DNA of 64,000 bases from Hemicordylus capensis (GCF_027244095.1 NC_069661.1:186824501-186888500); one strand, 5' to 3'. Shown: positions 1-12,090, counted from the first letter of the stretch. The notes: a model not told the origin generated them from the letters alone. Translations and numbers: made by a program.

Positions 1-937
1 GGCAAATGGAAAAGAAGAGGAAAAACAACATCTGTTCATTAAAGGCACATCATGCCAGTTTCCTCTCATAAGTTAACTGATTTAGTGACAATAGAAATGC
101 GATACATCCAGTCTGCTTAAATTTCACTAAAGCATTCGGCACAGTACTACATGGGAGATTATTAGCTAATCTGGAAAAGATGGAGATTAGTTCCTAAAAT
201 TATTAAATGAACAAGGCATAGGGGAAAGGGAAGAGTACAAAAGGCTGCATTGAAAGGTGAATTACTGAACTACAGAGAGGTTACTATAAGCGAAGTTCTA
301 TAAAACCCTGACTGGAAACTTGCCTTTTTCACCCATTTTGTTCAAAACAATGTTTTGACTGAAAGCAAATGATATTTGCGGATGAGCAAAGCTAAGTATG
401 TCTGTACAGAGAGTTATGGCCGGGCATTATTGCAACTCCTAGAACACCATTCAGCAATACATACTGTAAAGTGGCATGCTCCTGGTCTCACCATAACTGC
501 CTTTTGCTCTACATTTAGTATGCAAGGAGGGAACCTGAAGGAGAAGGTTTGACTCTGGTGTGTTCACTGATCATGGGTCTCTGGAGAAGAAGCCGGCAGA
601 TGCAATGTGCAGGCCAAACCTAATGAGATGTCTCCTGTTTCTTTTAGTTTCTCTTCATAGCAGCTACAGGAAAGTGCAAATGGAATCAGGATCACAGCAC
701 TGAGGCATAAGAGGTTTACTCTCTCCCCCCCTGCACCATTGTACTAAATTGCCCCTTTGCCCAAGCAGCTATTTGTCCCATTAGGGAAAACATACAGGAC
801 TTGACTTGACTTGACAGGGCATGTGGGGAGGGATGGTTGAGATCAGGAAAACGGTGCAAGGGGGAAAGGTTATGTCAGAGAAGTAGGATGGGAGGAGGCA
901 AACGGGCAAGGGCAGGAGGGAAAGGGGAATGAGAGAT
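1..937. other. intergenic, with a possible LINE RT scrap
   Basis: No gene is visible. Around 105-190 on the plus strand a short stretch reads like the KAFDTV-HGRLLAxLEK block of a LINE reverse transcriptase (KAFGTVLHGRLLANLEKME can be read), followed by stop-rich sequence, so a very old LINE scrap is possible. The rest shows no motif I recognise. Confidence 0.35.
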
Positions 938-1102
938 CAGGGGTGGATTAAGCTTTTCGCCGCCCATAGGCAAAAAGGCTTTTGCTGTCCTTTTACCTTA
1001 AACAAAAAAGGTTTGCCTTTGAGGATGGGCAAAATTTGCTACTCCTCACATTTTGCCGCTGTAGGCAAATGCCTATTCTGCCTCTCCGTTAATCCACCAC
1101 TG
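938..1102. mobile_element. hAT-like MITE, 165 bp
   Basis: Short non-autonomous DNA transposon. It opens with CAGGGGTGGATTAA and closes with the complement of CAGTGGTGGATTAA, giving 14-bp terminal inverted repeats with one mismatch, and the CAG ends are typical of hAT elements. It has no coding capacity. The flanking 8-mers do not match, so the target duplication has decayed or the ends are slightly off. Confidence 0.7.
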
Positions 1103-1758
1103 CCATAAAGAAAATATATATATGTTTCAAATAAAGTGCTAATAACTAACCAACGATGACAAGAGAGCTGATCATGGATCTTCAGCTTCTCATTCAGTTC
1201 ATTTGGTCCCCAGGTGAGATGTATTTTGTAGGGACAAAAGAATAAAAATGTTACTCCATAAGCAGAAACTGTTGGGCAGGTAAGAACGGCATCACAGGCT
1301 AGGTTTCTTCAACTCGCCAATTTGGATTTCTTCCATCCGTGCCAATTGGGACACCCAGGTTGTGGCAGTTCTGGCTGATGTGCCTTGGGTACCATCTGGT
1401 CCTATTGTGCTGGATTCTTTTCAATTGGAACAGCCTGGGGATGTGGACAAGATCCTGAGTAGTATGCGGGCAACATCATGCGCTCTAGACCCTTGCCCTT
1501 CATGGCTAATAAAATCTGCCAGGGAAGGTACAGGCAGGTGCTTGGAGGCTATAATCAATGCTTCATTAAGGGAGGGCAGGATGCCATCATGCCTCGAGGA
1601 GGCACTGGTGAGACCACTATTAAAAAACCCTCCCTTGATCCTTCCAACCTGAACAATTACAGGCCTGTTTTTAAGCCCCCCACCTCACCATTTGAGGGCA
1701 AGGTGACAGAGCATGTGGTGGGATCTCAGCTGCAGAGGGTATTGGATGATATGGATTA

Positions 1759-1766
1759 TCTAGATC
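1759..1766. repeat. target-site duplication, left (TCTAGATC)
   Basis: Left copy of the perfect 8-bp duplication flanking the hAT insertion. The right copy is at 2361-2368. An 8-bp duplication is diagnostic of hAT transposition. Confidence 0.9.
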
Positions 1767-2360
1767 CAGTGGTGTAGGGAGGCTGGTGGCGGCCCATGTG
1801 CAGCCGCCACTGTGGCCCCCTGGCTCCGCCCCCACATCTGACATCAGTCACAGGGGCCTGGCTAGCCATACCCCCATGTCTGATGTGAGACACGGGGGCA
1901 TGGGCTCCCTCCCAAACAGGACTGTGTGGCCCCGTTTGGGAGGGAGAGTGGCCCGCACTGCATTGGGCAGCATGGGCTGGAGCAACTCTCCATGCCTTAA
2001 AGGAAGGGAGAGCCATTCTGGCCATGCTGCCAATGCAGCACGGGCTGATCTCTCCCCTAAATGGGGCCCTGCGGCCCTGTTTGGGAGCGAGATCGATTGG
2101 CCCCACTGCATTGGCAGTGAGACCAGGAGCGGCTCTCCCTGCTTTTAAGGCAGGGAGAGTTACTCCAGCCACACTGCGAACACAGTGCAGACCAATTTCG
2201 GCTCCAAACAGGGCCGTGCGACCCCTTTGCGACCAAAATAACACCACCACCCCGTCTGACATCAGATGAGGAGGGTGTGTCTGGGGCCACACTCACGTCC
2301 CCTGATTGGTGGCAGCCCGGGTTCTTTGAACCTGTTCACCCAATGGTGGCTCTGCCCCTG
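1767..2360. mobile_element. non-autonomous hAT element nested in L2, 594 bp
   Basis: DNA element with imperfect terminal inverted repeats (starts CAGTGGTGTAGGGAGG, ends GGCTCTGCCCCTG), bounded by identical TCTAGATC 8-mers. The interior is GC-rich and built of degenerate repeats around a GGGGCC..CTGTTTGGGAG motif, so several spurious open frames appear on both strands; none resembles a transposase. It inserted after the L2 copy, since it splits the L2 reading frame and its removal restores alignment to the L2 at 39.4 kb. Confidence 0.88.
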
Positions 2361-2368
2361 TCTAGATC
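2361..2368. repeat. target-site duplication, right (TCTAGATC)
   Basis: Right copy of the 8-bp duplication, identical to 1759-1766. Confidence 0.9.
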
Positions 2369-3862
2369 CCTTTCAAACTGGCTTCTGTCCTGGATTTTGG
2401 ACTGAGACTGCCTTGGTTGCCCAAGTGGATGACCTACACTGGGAGCTTGACAGGGGGAGTTTGTCCCTAATGGTTCTGCTGGACCTCTCAGCGGCATTCA
2501 TTATCAACCATGGTATCCTTCTGGACTGCTTCTCGAATATGGGGATTGGAGGCACTGCTTTCGAGTGGCATCAGTTCTTTCTTGGGGGGAGGGTCCAGAA
2601 GGTGGTGCTGGAGGACTACTACTCAAATCCTTGGCCATTGGCTTGTGGGGTCCTGCAGGGTTCGGGCTTGTCCCCCATGCTATTCAACATCTACATGAAA
2701 CCACTGAGGTCATCTGGGGACACGGACTGCATTGTCAGCAATATGCAGATGACACTCAGCTCTATCTCTCCTTATCACCTGATCCTAGGGAGGCAGTGGA
2801 TGACCTGAATCAGGGCTTGGAGGCTGTGATGGGCAGGATGTGGGCTAGTAAACTGAGATTGCATCCAGACAAGACAGAGGTGCAGTTGGTCAGTAGGAGA
2901 GCCAATCGGGATGAAAGGATCCAACCGATTCTGGATAGGGTTGGACACCCCTTGAAAGAGCAAGTGCGCAGTACTGCCGGACCCGGCTCTTCTTTTGGAT
3001 GCTCAGGTGGAGGCGGTGGCCAGAGGTGCTTTGCACAGCTTCAGTTAGTCGGCTGCAACCCTTTCTCGAGAAGGCAGAACTGGCCACAGTTACCCATGCC
3101 CTAGTCACGCCGTGGCTTGACTCCTGTAATGCACTCTATGTGGGGCTGCCCTTGAAGAATATTTGAAAACTGCAGCTAGTGCAAAATGCGGCAGCTAGGA
3201 TTGTATCCAGAGCTTCCCATTGGGGTCATATTACACCCACTCTGAAAGAACTGTACTGGCTTCCAATTTCTTTCCGGATCCAATTCAAGGTGCTGTTTTT
3301 GACCTTTAAAGCTCTTAACAGTTTGGGCCCTGGATATCTGAAGGGCTGCCTGCTCCCAAGGGTTTCTGCCCGCTTGACCAGATCATCATAGGGGGCTCTG
3401 TTCCGTGTGCTGATGGCGAGAGAGCCTTGGTTGCTGGGCATGCGGGACAGGGCCCTTTCAGTCATTGCTCCCAGGCTTTGGAATGCTCTCTCAGCTGAAA
3501 TCCACTCCTCAGTCTCCCTGACAGTTTTTAGGAAAACAGTAAAGACGTGGCTCTTCACCCAGGCTTTTAAATGAGAGTAATTTTTTTAGTGCTGCTCTTT
3601 TGTGTTAGGTATTATTTATTTGTTGTTGTTGTTGTTGTTGTTATTTTATGGGTTATTAAATTTTTATATAGAGATTTTTTTATATTTATATTATTTGTAC
3701 TTTTGTATTTATTTGAATTTTTAAGATCATCTGTACCTTTGTATTTTCATTATGCATTGTTTTAATTATATAGTAAACCGCTTTGAGATTATTTTAATGA
3801 AAAGCGGTATATAAATTGAATAAATATATAAACAAACAAATAAATCAACTATATATTACTTA

Positions 3863-4058
3863 CACTGTTCCTTCTAAAGCGTGCGCACATGTGCATGCTC
3901 ACAAGTTTTTGGATGTCAGCTCAGTTCATTTTAGATCCCGCTCAGGTTGAATCAGGAAAGCTCCACTCTGAATGCATGTGCGCACACACTGCCTTGATAC
4001 TGCTGCCCAGAACAATACTCATTCTGCACAGGGATGAAAAAAATTAAAGAGACCACTG
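3863..4058. mobile_element. hAT-like MITE (TGTTCCYTCTAA family)
   Basis: About 196 bp starting CACTGTTCCTTCTAA and ending ATTAAAGAGACCACTG, an imperfect inverted repeat. The interior holds alternating GTGCGCACATGTGCATGC-like stretches near both ends. A related start, CAGTGTTCCCTCTAA, occurs near 21845. No clear target duplication and no coding capacity. Confidence 0.6.
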
Positions 4059-4401
4059 AATCCCCAAGGCAATAGAACCTGGACTGGTGGAATAACATTT
4101 CTGAGGATTGTTTCCGGTTATGGGTGCATTGAGATCTAGGACTGTTTAGGTATCTGAGGAGATCATATAAGCCCAACAACTCACACAGCTCTCTCTGTTT
4201 CCACCAGTTCCTCACATGGCCTATTTCATCCTGAGGCCTTCTAGACTTGCCTTTTAAAAAGACAGCACACTGCAGAGGTTTTCAAAGCTTTTTTGCTGTA
4301 TGTATATTCAGAGTGGATATGCATGTCTTACACATCATGTCATCAAGAAATGGATCCTACAGTTGAGAAGAATGCATAGAGCCAAATCATACTCCCAAAG
4401 T

Positions 4402-5072
4402 CAGTGGCTGACATGATGTGTAAGGCCTATGTAGATGGGAGGGAGGGACTTGTGGTGCCACAGCTGCAGCACCATTGTAGAGAACTGCAGTTGCACTACA
4501 AGCATGATAGCTTAGAGAACGCCTTCTTCTTCATGATCTCCACCACATGTTAAGGTCATCTGAGGAGGTCTGTCTCCAGTTATCACCGGTACATGTGGTG
4601 GCGACTCAGAGGCGGGTCTTCTCTGTAGCTGCTCCTGGGCTGTGGAATGCACTTCCTGCAGAAATTCATAATTTGAATTCATTATTGGCCTTCAGGATTG
4701 CCCTCAAAACCTATCTGTTTGGCCTGGTCTTCCAGGGTTCTTAAACGGTTTTAAATGTTTTAATTGTTAATGTTTTTGTGCTGTTTTTAAATTGTTCTGT
4801 AAGGAATGTTTTTAAAAGACTGATTTGTGGGTTTTATTTTTGTTACTGTGCGCTGCCCAGAGCTGTTTGGATGGGGAGGTATATAAATGTCATAACTAAA
4901 CTAAACTAACCAACCAACCATATTTCTTCCCATTGTCGCCAATGAGAAAAACTGTGGTAACACGGAACATGACTGCAGTTCTCTACACTGGCACCACTGT
5001 TTCCAGGTCCACAGCAGTGGTGTCACAAGTCCCTTCCATCTCTGTAGGGCTTACACATCATGTCAGCCAGTG
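4402..5072. mobile_element. inverted-repeat DNA element (MITE) carrying an L2 insertion
   Basis: Two arms of about 105-110 bp form an inverted repeat: the left starts CAGTGGCTGACATGATGTG (4402-4505) and the right ends with the complement of CACTGGCTGACATGATGTG (4962-5072). Both arms continue through a shared GGGACTTGTG... block and a TAGAGAACTGCAG block. A third, solitary copy of the TTACACATCATGTCA motif lies at 4328-4342. No convincing target duplication, so the superfamily is open; the CAGTGG start suggests hAT. The centre is occupied by an L2 3' fragment. Confidence 0.65.
4540..4915 (+). mobile_element. L2 LINE 3' fragment
   Basis: Codes for the C-terminal piece of an L2 ORF (APGLWNALPAEI then FRIALKTYLFGL, 4547-4744), followed by a TTTTAA-rich 3' UTR and a tail with GGGAGGTATATAAATG. 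It sits inside the inverted-repeat element at 4402-5072. Confidence 0.85.
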
Positions 5073-5156
5073 TCCTTACACTCGCCACATTCGCATGTAG
5101 CTGGAAACCAGAGTTAAATGAGGGAGAAGATGGATTTCTTCTATGTCTGATTGCAT

Positions 5157-5678
5157 GGAACTGTCACGCCCTCGATGTCAGACAGCGAGGAGGAAGGGGA
5201 AGCTGTCAACTTTTCAGCCGATGCCGGGGTGTCTGAGGGGCAGAGCCTGGCTGTCAGTTTCCAAGAAATGGCTGATGCTGATCCGGCTGATCATTCAGAG
5301 CAGGCACAACAACCTGAGACAGCAGAAACCGTGATGGACCAATCGGAAGAGGAGCTATGCAAGCAGCCTCCACTGACTCCACAAGAGAGGCGTATTACAA
5401 GACGAAGAACACAGCTTGAAACTATCAGGAGGAGTAAACGCCTCTTGCAGAGGGCTGATAAGCCTTGAATTCCTGCCAGCTGGGAGCTCTCGGCTTGTAC
5501 TATAAATTACGTCACCAGCTTTCTATTCACTGCTGGAAAGCAACGTTTGTCAACTTTCGTGTCGACAGCTTGCAGCCAAGCCCGATAAAGAAGAACTGTG
5601 TCCAAGTCGTATCTTGTTTCTGCAGCTCCGTTTGACACTGTGAACTTCCCTGCCAGGTGGCCAGATACTGACAGGAAC
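5157..5678 (+). mobile_element. solo LTR, 512 bp, with 5-bp target duplications
   Basis: Fossil long terminal repeat at 5162-5673, starting TGTCACGCC and ending TACTGACA (TG..CA ends), flanked by identical GGAAC 5-mers at 5157-5161 and 5674-5678. The matching duplication directly at both ends indicates a solo LTR left by recombination, with the internal region lost. A TATAAA-like box and a downstream polyadenylation-like signal fit the LTR layout. The family is not resolved (Ty3/gypsy-like or endogenous retrovirus). The preserved duplication suggests a moderately young insertion. Confidence 0.72.
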
Positions 5679-7640
5679 CTCTGTTCCATTAAAAAAGCGA
5701 CCCAAGGTTTCCCTCCCCAGACTCCAGTTCGAACCCTCGGGTTGTTGTGCATTTTGCTACTCCTACCTGAGCTTGGCATTTGGCAGCGTTATGGCCAAAC
5801 ACTGAACTAGAGGCAGCCTTCTCCGAGATCAGAGTTGACGGGAGGAAGCCCCTCCCTCTCTCCATTCTGATTGGCAGGTGTGGCTGTCTTTCATGTGAAG
5901 GAGGAAGCCCATGCAGTCAGTTCCCCCTCCTCTCTGCAGTCTCCCTGAGTACTGTTCAGGTCCTGGCCATTACATCCAAATGCAGAGAGATTAGTATGAG
6001 GGTGGAGGCAGAACCATGGGTCCATTGGACCCTCAGTTCTGCATTATGTGTGAATGCAGCCACTGTCATCACAATAGTATTAGGATTAGGGCATGTTGTT
6101 CCCTTAAGAGCCCTGGCAGGAGAGTGGGAAGCATGCTGGCTAATCACACCCTCATGCTGACATACCCCTCTAGCCAAATCCCCACTCCTCCTGGGGTCAA
6201 TACTTGTCTGTGGAGCTAAGTACTGAAACTGGCCAGCCAATGATTGTGATCATAGGGAGAACCCCACCCCGAATCCAGAGCTTGCCTCTGCAGACAAGCA
6301 CTGATCCAAAGGAGAGTGAAGTCATGACTGGAGGGGGGTGTCAGCACGGGGGCATTGGTAGCTGTCCCACTTCTATTCTCCCCTTCCCCCAGCTTTCAAG
6401 ATGAATGTGAGGATAATGCCTGAATAGGGCTCCTGTGGTGCACTTTAGTAAACAACCTTTAGTAAACAACCAGAAATATGGGGGGCAGTAGCTGTGCAAG
6501 ATAATTATGGTGCAGCATGAGGATCTGTGCCCCATGTGGCCTCTACTACCTATATACTCTGCTACCTCTGTCATCTAGAGAAGACCCACACTGCTGCACA
6601 AAAGGATCAGGTGCAGCAAAATAGCACAACTGAGATCCACACCTCCTAAGCAACATGTTGACATATTGGAACCATAAGAATTGAACCTCCGACTCACTGC
6701 TGATTTTAAATGTACGGATTTCAGATAAATGGCTGGGAACATGTTATTAACATATTTTCCAGCTGAATGTCTGATTCTGCAAGTAACTGCACAGAGAGCC
6801 CCAGAAAGTCCAAAATTGGTTTTAAATATATAAAAGCCAGAGGCTATTCACCTCCCTCCCCCCGAGAGATAATTTTAATAGTTCTGAAACCATTTAACTA
6901 AGCACATTCACAGCTCTGCATAGACATACTTAGCTTTACCTCAAGAGACCACCTACTCTGTGGGCAGGGAGTGGAGCTGAAGACTTAGGGATCACATCTG
7001 GCAACATCGTGAATTAAATTTTTCTTTTGCAGGCGAAAAACCATATCCATCATTCAGGCACAGCAGGGTATAATGCTGTCAGAGCATACAAGGTTTATTT
7101 TGATCTCTTATGGAGTAACACACCCAGCTTAGGGCTCATACTAATAACATCCCCATGTCTGGAATATACCTCAATCCAGAGGCTACTAATTAAAGTTTAG
7201 AATTAGCCAAACGATTTCCACAAGAAAAACATATGAATCTTATTAAAGCGTAAGAGTGGCTTCTACCTCTCGATGCAAGCACATCTCAGTATGCTAGTTC
7301 GGAAGCCCCTGCCCCCCCCCCCCCACAACATACAGAAACTCAAAAAAGTAAGTTTTATTTCAGTCTCGGACTCACTACAAACTTTCAGCATTTTAAAAAA
7401 CATTTCAAGCTTTTGTGTGAAAACACATGAGCATCCAATAAACCAATTATTGGTTTTGTGCCATCATTTTGTTTCACAGGCATATTTCACAGGCATATTT
7501 CGATATTTAGATCATTTCTATACTTAAAAGTTAATACAAAACGTGAGGCTGCAACCATGCATCACATAATGGAGAGTAACTCCATAGATTGTATTTCCTC
7601 TGACTTACCCATCTGAAACAGGAGACAGGACTTTACATAG
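5679..7640. other. intergenic, unclassified
   Basis: No gene found. 5820-6580 is fairly GC-rich with open stretches on both strands but no recognisable protein motif, and could be an old unclassified repeat. 6600-7640 is AT-rich and single-copy in appearance, with a short poly-C run near 7311-7324. Confidence 0.4.
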
Positions 7641-7654
7641 TTATTTCCATTGTG

Positions 7655-7850
7655 TTATCATTCTTCCAAGGAGGTCATGGTGGCATATCATATTCCCCCT
7701 TCTACTTTATTCTCAGAAGAACGCTGCAAGGTAGTTAGGCTGAGAAATAGTGATGGCCTCAAAGTCACTCAGTCATCTTTGTGCTTAAGTGGGGATTTGA
7801 ACTCAGGGTTCCCAGTTATTGCCAGCTTTATCCATGACATCACTTTGGTT
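7655..7850 (-). mobile_element. Sauria-type SINE, old copy
   Basis: Diverged reverse copy of the SINE seen more clearly at 19430 and 36511. The order of blocks is kept: CCAAGGAGG (tail side), GCAAGGTAGTTAGGCTGAGA, a TCACTCAG block and GGGGATTTGAACTCAGG, the complement of the Pol III B box. Strong divergence implies an old insertion. Confidence 0.65.
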
Positions 7851-8436
7851 CAAAGGGATGTCTCTTTAAAAATCTGGAACCTGTAGGGCTTTTGGACCAG
7901 GGCACAGAAGATGTGAACTCCTTTCTGGCATCTATATCAGCATTATTACCATGTTCAGAGTAATTCTCAGCTCTGAAATATGCAAAACAATAAAAAACAA
8001 AGTGAAGTATTTCCTTTACCTCTGAATAATAACAGTCCTGACACATTTGTTTTAAGAAACAAACCACACAGCATATGGTAATCCTAATATTCTCAGACAT
8101 TTGTTCCTTGGAACCTAACTCTAGAATAGAGTCAGAATCTCCCTCCACCCCTAAAAAGACAGTAAGATCCCAACACGTAACTGTTTAAAACCAAGCTTGA
8201 CCCCCTGAAAATAACTCACTTGATCAAAATTCATGTTTATTTTGCAGCTCCCAGATACTTCAGCGGACTCTCTCCCTAAGTAACAGAAAGACTAAGCTCA
8301 TGCTGTGCACAGAGAATGGAATTTGAACTCAGGACTCAGATGTGCAGTTAAGCAAAAAGTTTGCAGGCTCTACCCCTTGGCATTGCATGCCATTGCCACT
8401 TTGGAATCTCCAGCAGTGCAAAATCATTATTGTCTT

Positions 8437-8706
8437 TCAGGAGAGCCCTTAAAACCTATCTGTTTGGCCTGGCCTTCTAGGGTTTTTAAATGGTTGTAAA
8501 CTGTTTTAAATTGTTTTAAATATTTGCCTCAGTTTCCCAGGGTTTTTAACAGTTTGAATGTTTAATTGGTTTTATTCTGTTTGTTATAGTTTTGATTTTA
8601 ATTGTTAACTGGTTTTAATTGTTTTTATTCTGTTGTAAACCGCCCTGAGCCATTTTTGGAAGGGCAGTATATAAATCGAATAAATAAATAAATATTAAAT
8701 AAATAA
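8437..8706 (+). mobile_element. L2 LINE 3' tail
   Basis: Short 5'-truncated L2. It starts in the last coding block (KTYLFGLAF-like, 8440-8480), has a TTTTAA-rich 3' UTR, then the family hairpin TGTAAACCGCCCTGAGCC...GGGCAGTATATAAATCG and an AATAAATAAATA tail. Immediately upstream (8300-8430) is unplaced sequence with a GGAATTTGAACTCAGGACTC block resembling a reversed SINE B box. Confidence 0.85.
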
Positions 8707-8915
8707 CATGGGCATATGTATGCAATCCATGAGAAAATGAACATGTAGGTGAATTTTGGCAATTCCTGTGTTCTCCAGTGTTGGCCAATTCCTGTGTTCT
8801 CCAGGACTGTCAATTCCTATCTGACAGAAGCCATGTAGTTACAGCATTGATGCTATAGTGCTCTCTGTGATGTGAGAAATGGCCCCTAGATGACGGTCAT
8901 AAAAATCTGTCCTGT

Positions 8916-9160
8916 AGGCCAGTTTGGATGATACTTTTTAATCCCACACAATTAAAACGTAGATGCACCCAGTGCACATTCACTGTGATGTCTTTCATGG
9001 CCAGCCAACACCCTCCTAGTATGTCCCACTTTTAACAAGCCTCCCCCCAATAAATGGACATACCAGAAGGGTGATGGAATGTCTCTGAAAGATGTCATGA
9101 TGGGCACGCTCTTGACATTTTAATTGCATGAGATGGTAAAGCATTATCCAAACCAGTCCA
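8916..9160. mobile_element. unclassified MITE, copy 1 (GGCC-GTTTGGATGATA family)
   Basis: About 245 bp with imperfect terminal inverted repeats: it starts AGGCCAGTTTGGATGATAC and ends with the complement of TGGACTGGTTTGGATAATG. A second, diverged copy lies in TMBIM4 intron sequence at 57301-57589. Both share internal blocks, notably GTCATGATGGGCACGCTC versus GTCATGATAGGCATGCAC. No coding capacity, and no clear target duplication was found. Confidence 0.6.
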
Positions 9161-9745
9161 GTGAAATTCAGCCACAAGGCCTGACTCTTCTGGACGATCA
9201 GTACAGAACCTACAATCACAAACATATTTTGAAGTAGAAGAAGCCAAATTACCACCAACATGCTCCTTTACTGCCTTTTGTTCAAACGGTGAATTATTAC
9301 CAAGGATATAATGTAAATGCAAACTAATTTATGTTGCTATTAAATGATCATATTTATATAAAACCCCATCACCATTATCTATTATCTTTGAAGAAAAGGG
9401 TCATGTTACAGAAATGACCTTGCAGTTCACAACACCTACCTTTCTTCACTTATGAGAGTCTAAAACAAGATTCAGCCTGTATTGTGAGCTTGATAATGTC
9501 TTCAGATTGTACTATATGAACTCATTAGCCCTAATGATGCTGCTGCACAAAGATCTACAAACTTACTTTGTAATCATCTTCTCTCTGATTTGGTTCCAAA
9601 AATAATATCCATGAAGTAATGAGGTTCACAATCTTACACAGAGCCTTTCAAATGAGCAATGACTAGATTATCCTTAGAAATCTATCAAATTGTTTCTTTT
9701 TTTAGTATCATTGAATGGGATTCTGGATATCTTTTAAGGAAAACA
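9161..9745. other. intergenic, nothing recognised
   Basis: AT-rich sequence without a gene, SINE or LINE signature that I can see. Confidence 0.4.
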
Positions 9746-9985
9746 ATATTTATTTATTTACATTTCTATACCGCCCCATACAAAAAGGTCCCTGGGCAGT
9801 TCACAATCTAAAAAACATTAAAACATTGACACAATTAAAACAATTTAAAAATACAAATAAAAACTCTAAAATCCTAAACTTTAAAACTATAAACTGAAAG
9901 CCTGGCTAAGTAGGTATGTTTTCAGGTCCTTCTTAAAAACATCCCGAGAAGGGGAAACTCTAATTTCATTAGGAATTCATTAGGA
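9746..9985 (-). mobile_element. L2 LINE 3' fragment
   Basis: Reverse-strand L2 tail: ATTTATTTATTT then TATACCGCCCCAT (complement of the GGCGGTATA hairpin arm), an A-rich UTR and a block matching the AGGTTTTCAGG-TTCTTAAA region of the L2 at 23.5 kb. 5'-truncated and inactive. Confidence 0.75.
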
Positions 9986-12090
9986 ATTTCCAGAATTACT
10001 TTCCATCAGGTAAGTTCAGACTGGAGAACTAGAATTATTCTCTGCAATAGCAAATTGGAGAATGATTATTTAGAATGACTAGTTGTTTTCAGGCCAATCT
10101 AGATGAGAGACTGGAGATCTGGAGTCAGACCTCCCAGGATTTGCCATTTTGTAAAAAAGCAGCTGCAGGGAACCTCCAGATTGGATTAGGAGCATTGTGC
10201 TGGGTGAGGGGTTTTAGAGAATTTCCCTTGTATTGTTGTCCCTGTGGGAATTTTGCATCACCTAGCACTGGTGAATTAAGTCCTATGTCTGTATTTCTGA
10301 CATAGCATTATTTTACTCTCATGAAAATTGTCCATGGAGGGCACTTTCTAGAGCTCTTCTTTCACAAGCTACAGTTCCTTAAGGCTAGAGCCTAAACATT
10401 AAGATGATTGTTCAGGGTTTCCACTATAGCCATACAGGGTGGGAGTCCCATCACAACTGCTTAAAAAAAAAATCCCTACACATTTCCTTCCCCAGAAGCC
10501 TCCACCCACCATTAAACCTCATCTATTATAATGCCAATGGAAACAAAGTATTTTCCCTTTCTTTTTAAAGAAAAAGTTCAAGCGTTTACCACAGAAACCA
10601 CCTGAGGGCTCAATTTCCACTCTTCGTTAAAATCCAGTGGATAACTCACGATAAATTAAGGTGGGGGGTGGGGGGAATAGCATGGAACCCTAACTAAAAT
10701 ATACACAGGATGTGGATTTGATGAATTCACTCCAAAGTGCATTTGGGTTTGGGTGTAGGTGTAATTGTCCCCACACACACAAGTAACTGTACACAAGCTT
10801 AATCATTTTAAACAAGCTAGTAGACCACTGTTTACAATTTTGATATGGGTTCAGGAAGCGTAGTGATCACAATGGAACCAGGGATGTGCGACTACAATTG
10901 CCATCAGAGACGGCTTTGAAAACATAATCTCAGGCAGAAACAGCAACTGAAACGTCATTTCTCTTTTTAATAGAACACATTTTAAGAAATGTATTGTCAG
11001 AAAATGCAGAGATTCAGGAACTTAACATATTCCTGAAAAGGCTCTTTTTCACCTGGAAGGCTAGCTGGGCTGCCAGTGAACCGTTCTCTGAGAACAGACA
11101 GGTAAACACTAGGACCAGCCTTCAGCTGCTGCCTAGTGAAATGCCAAAGATTGGGAAACAGCTTTCTCCTGCCCATCATCCAGGGGGATTGTTGCCAACA
11201 GGCAAGTGAGAGGGAGGGCATGGTTTTCCAGGCTTCTTGGAGCATGATCAAGAGGAACTGGTTTTAATATATATGATTCATACGTTTCTTTAAAAACCAA
11301 TGCTAAGAAAACAAGAGGGAGTCTATGGCAAGAAGGAGGAGAAGTGGAAGAAATTAACTTGAGTTTTGCCTCTTCCCCCACCCCATGCTGAAACCCTGAG
11401 CTGTGAAACAGTTAGCTAGCCTATGAAAGCCTACTGAGAATATATGGATAGGGCGTAAGATTGGAAGGGTACTGAAGAAGAAAGTATATTGTCTGCAGCA
11501 ACTTATGAAAATTACTGGCAGTGGCTCAGATCCGGTTTAGTGTGGAAATGAGTGTAGGAGTAGTGTCAGGGTGTGGGCGGTGGAGTAGGCAGTTGAGAGT
11601 TACTAATGTTTGCTTAGGGTTGATTATAAGCTGAATCGCAGGTTATTCAGCACTTTTCTCATTTACAGGCTCCAGGGATTCCTATGACTAACTCACCAAT
11701 CACCGACTTGGCAGTGAAAAGGTACAAATGTCTCATAGCAAACAGCCCTTTGAACAATCACTAGTGTTTTTAAGGAAGTCAGGCACTGATTTAATTCTGC
11801 CTTGCCTGAGAACCACTCACAGTTTATGAATGATGTATAAAAAGAATAATGAGCAAACTATGCACTGTTTAGGCTTCAACTTGGTTCTGGTTTGAGTTTT
11901 AAAGCAATTCTATCAACCACTCAAATTCACACATCACACACACACACACACACCCCTGCTGACTGCAAAAAGAATACACTGTGGTCAGATGAGATTATAT
12001 TTGATCACGAGAGCAGTAAAGAACATTGGATGTTGCACTAGTGCAGCAACTCAGGACAGTGACTTGGCATGAACCAGATGTGGCCAGAGA
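9986..12090. other. intergenic, single-copy in appearance
   Basis: No gene recognised. There is a (CA)n microsatellite at 11930-11953. Open frames of about 70-84 codons near 10.99-11.38 kb overlap on both strands and show no known domain. Confidence 0.4.

Larger units (their letters stand above)
1333..3845 (+). mobile_element. L2-clade LINE, 5'-truncated and decayed, split by a hAT element
   Basis: Remnant of an L2 retrotransposon of the same family as the intact copy at 37.05-40.8 kb. It aligns from about residue 465 of that ORF to the 3' end. Recognisable pieces are the RT segments around 1362-1760 and 2370-2800 (LDLSAAF-like block, a [19 protein letters not shown] block, QQYADDTQLYLS) and the C-terminal region to 3560. 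Frameshifts and stops break the frame. The 3' end carries the family hairpin (AAACCGCTTTG... AAAGCGGTATAAATTG) and an A-rich AATAAATA tail. The hAT insertion at 1767-2360 interrupts it. Inactive. Confidence 0.92.

Noticed and set aside
1756-2292. 178-codon minus-strand open frame and several overlapping frames
   Set aside because: They lie inside the GC-rich repetitive interior of the 594-bp hAT element and show no protein family.
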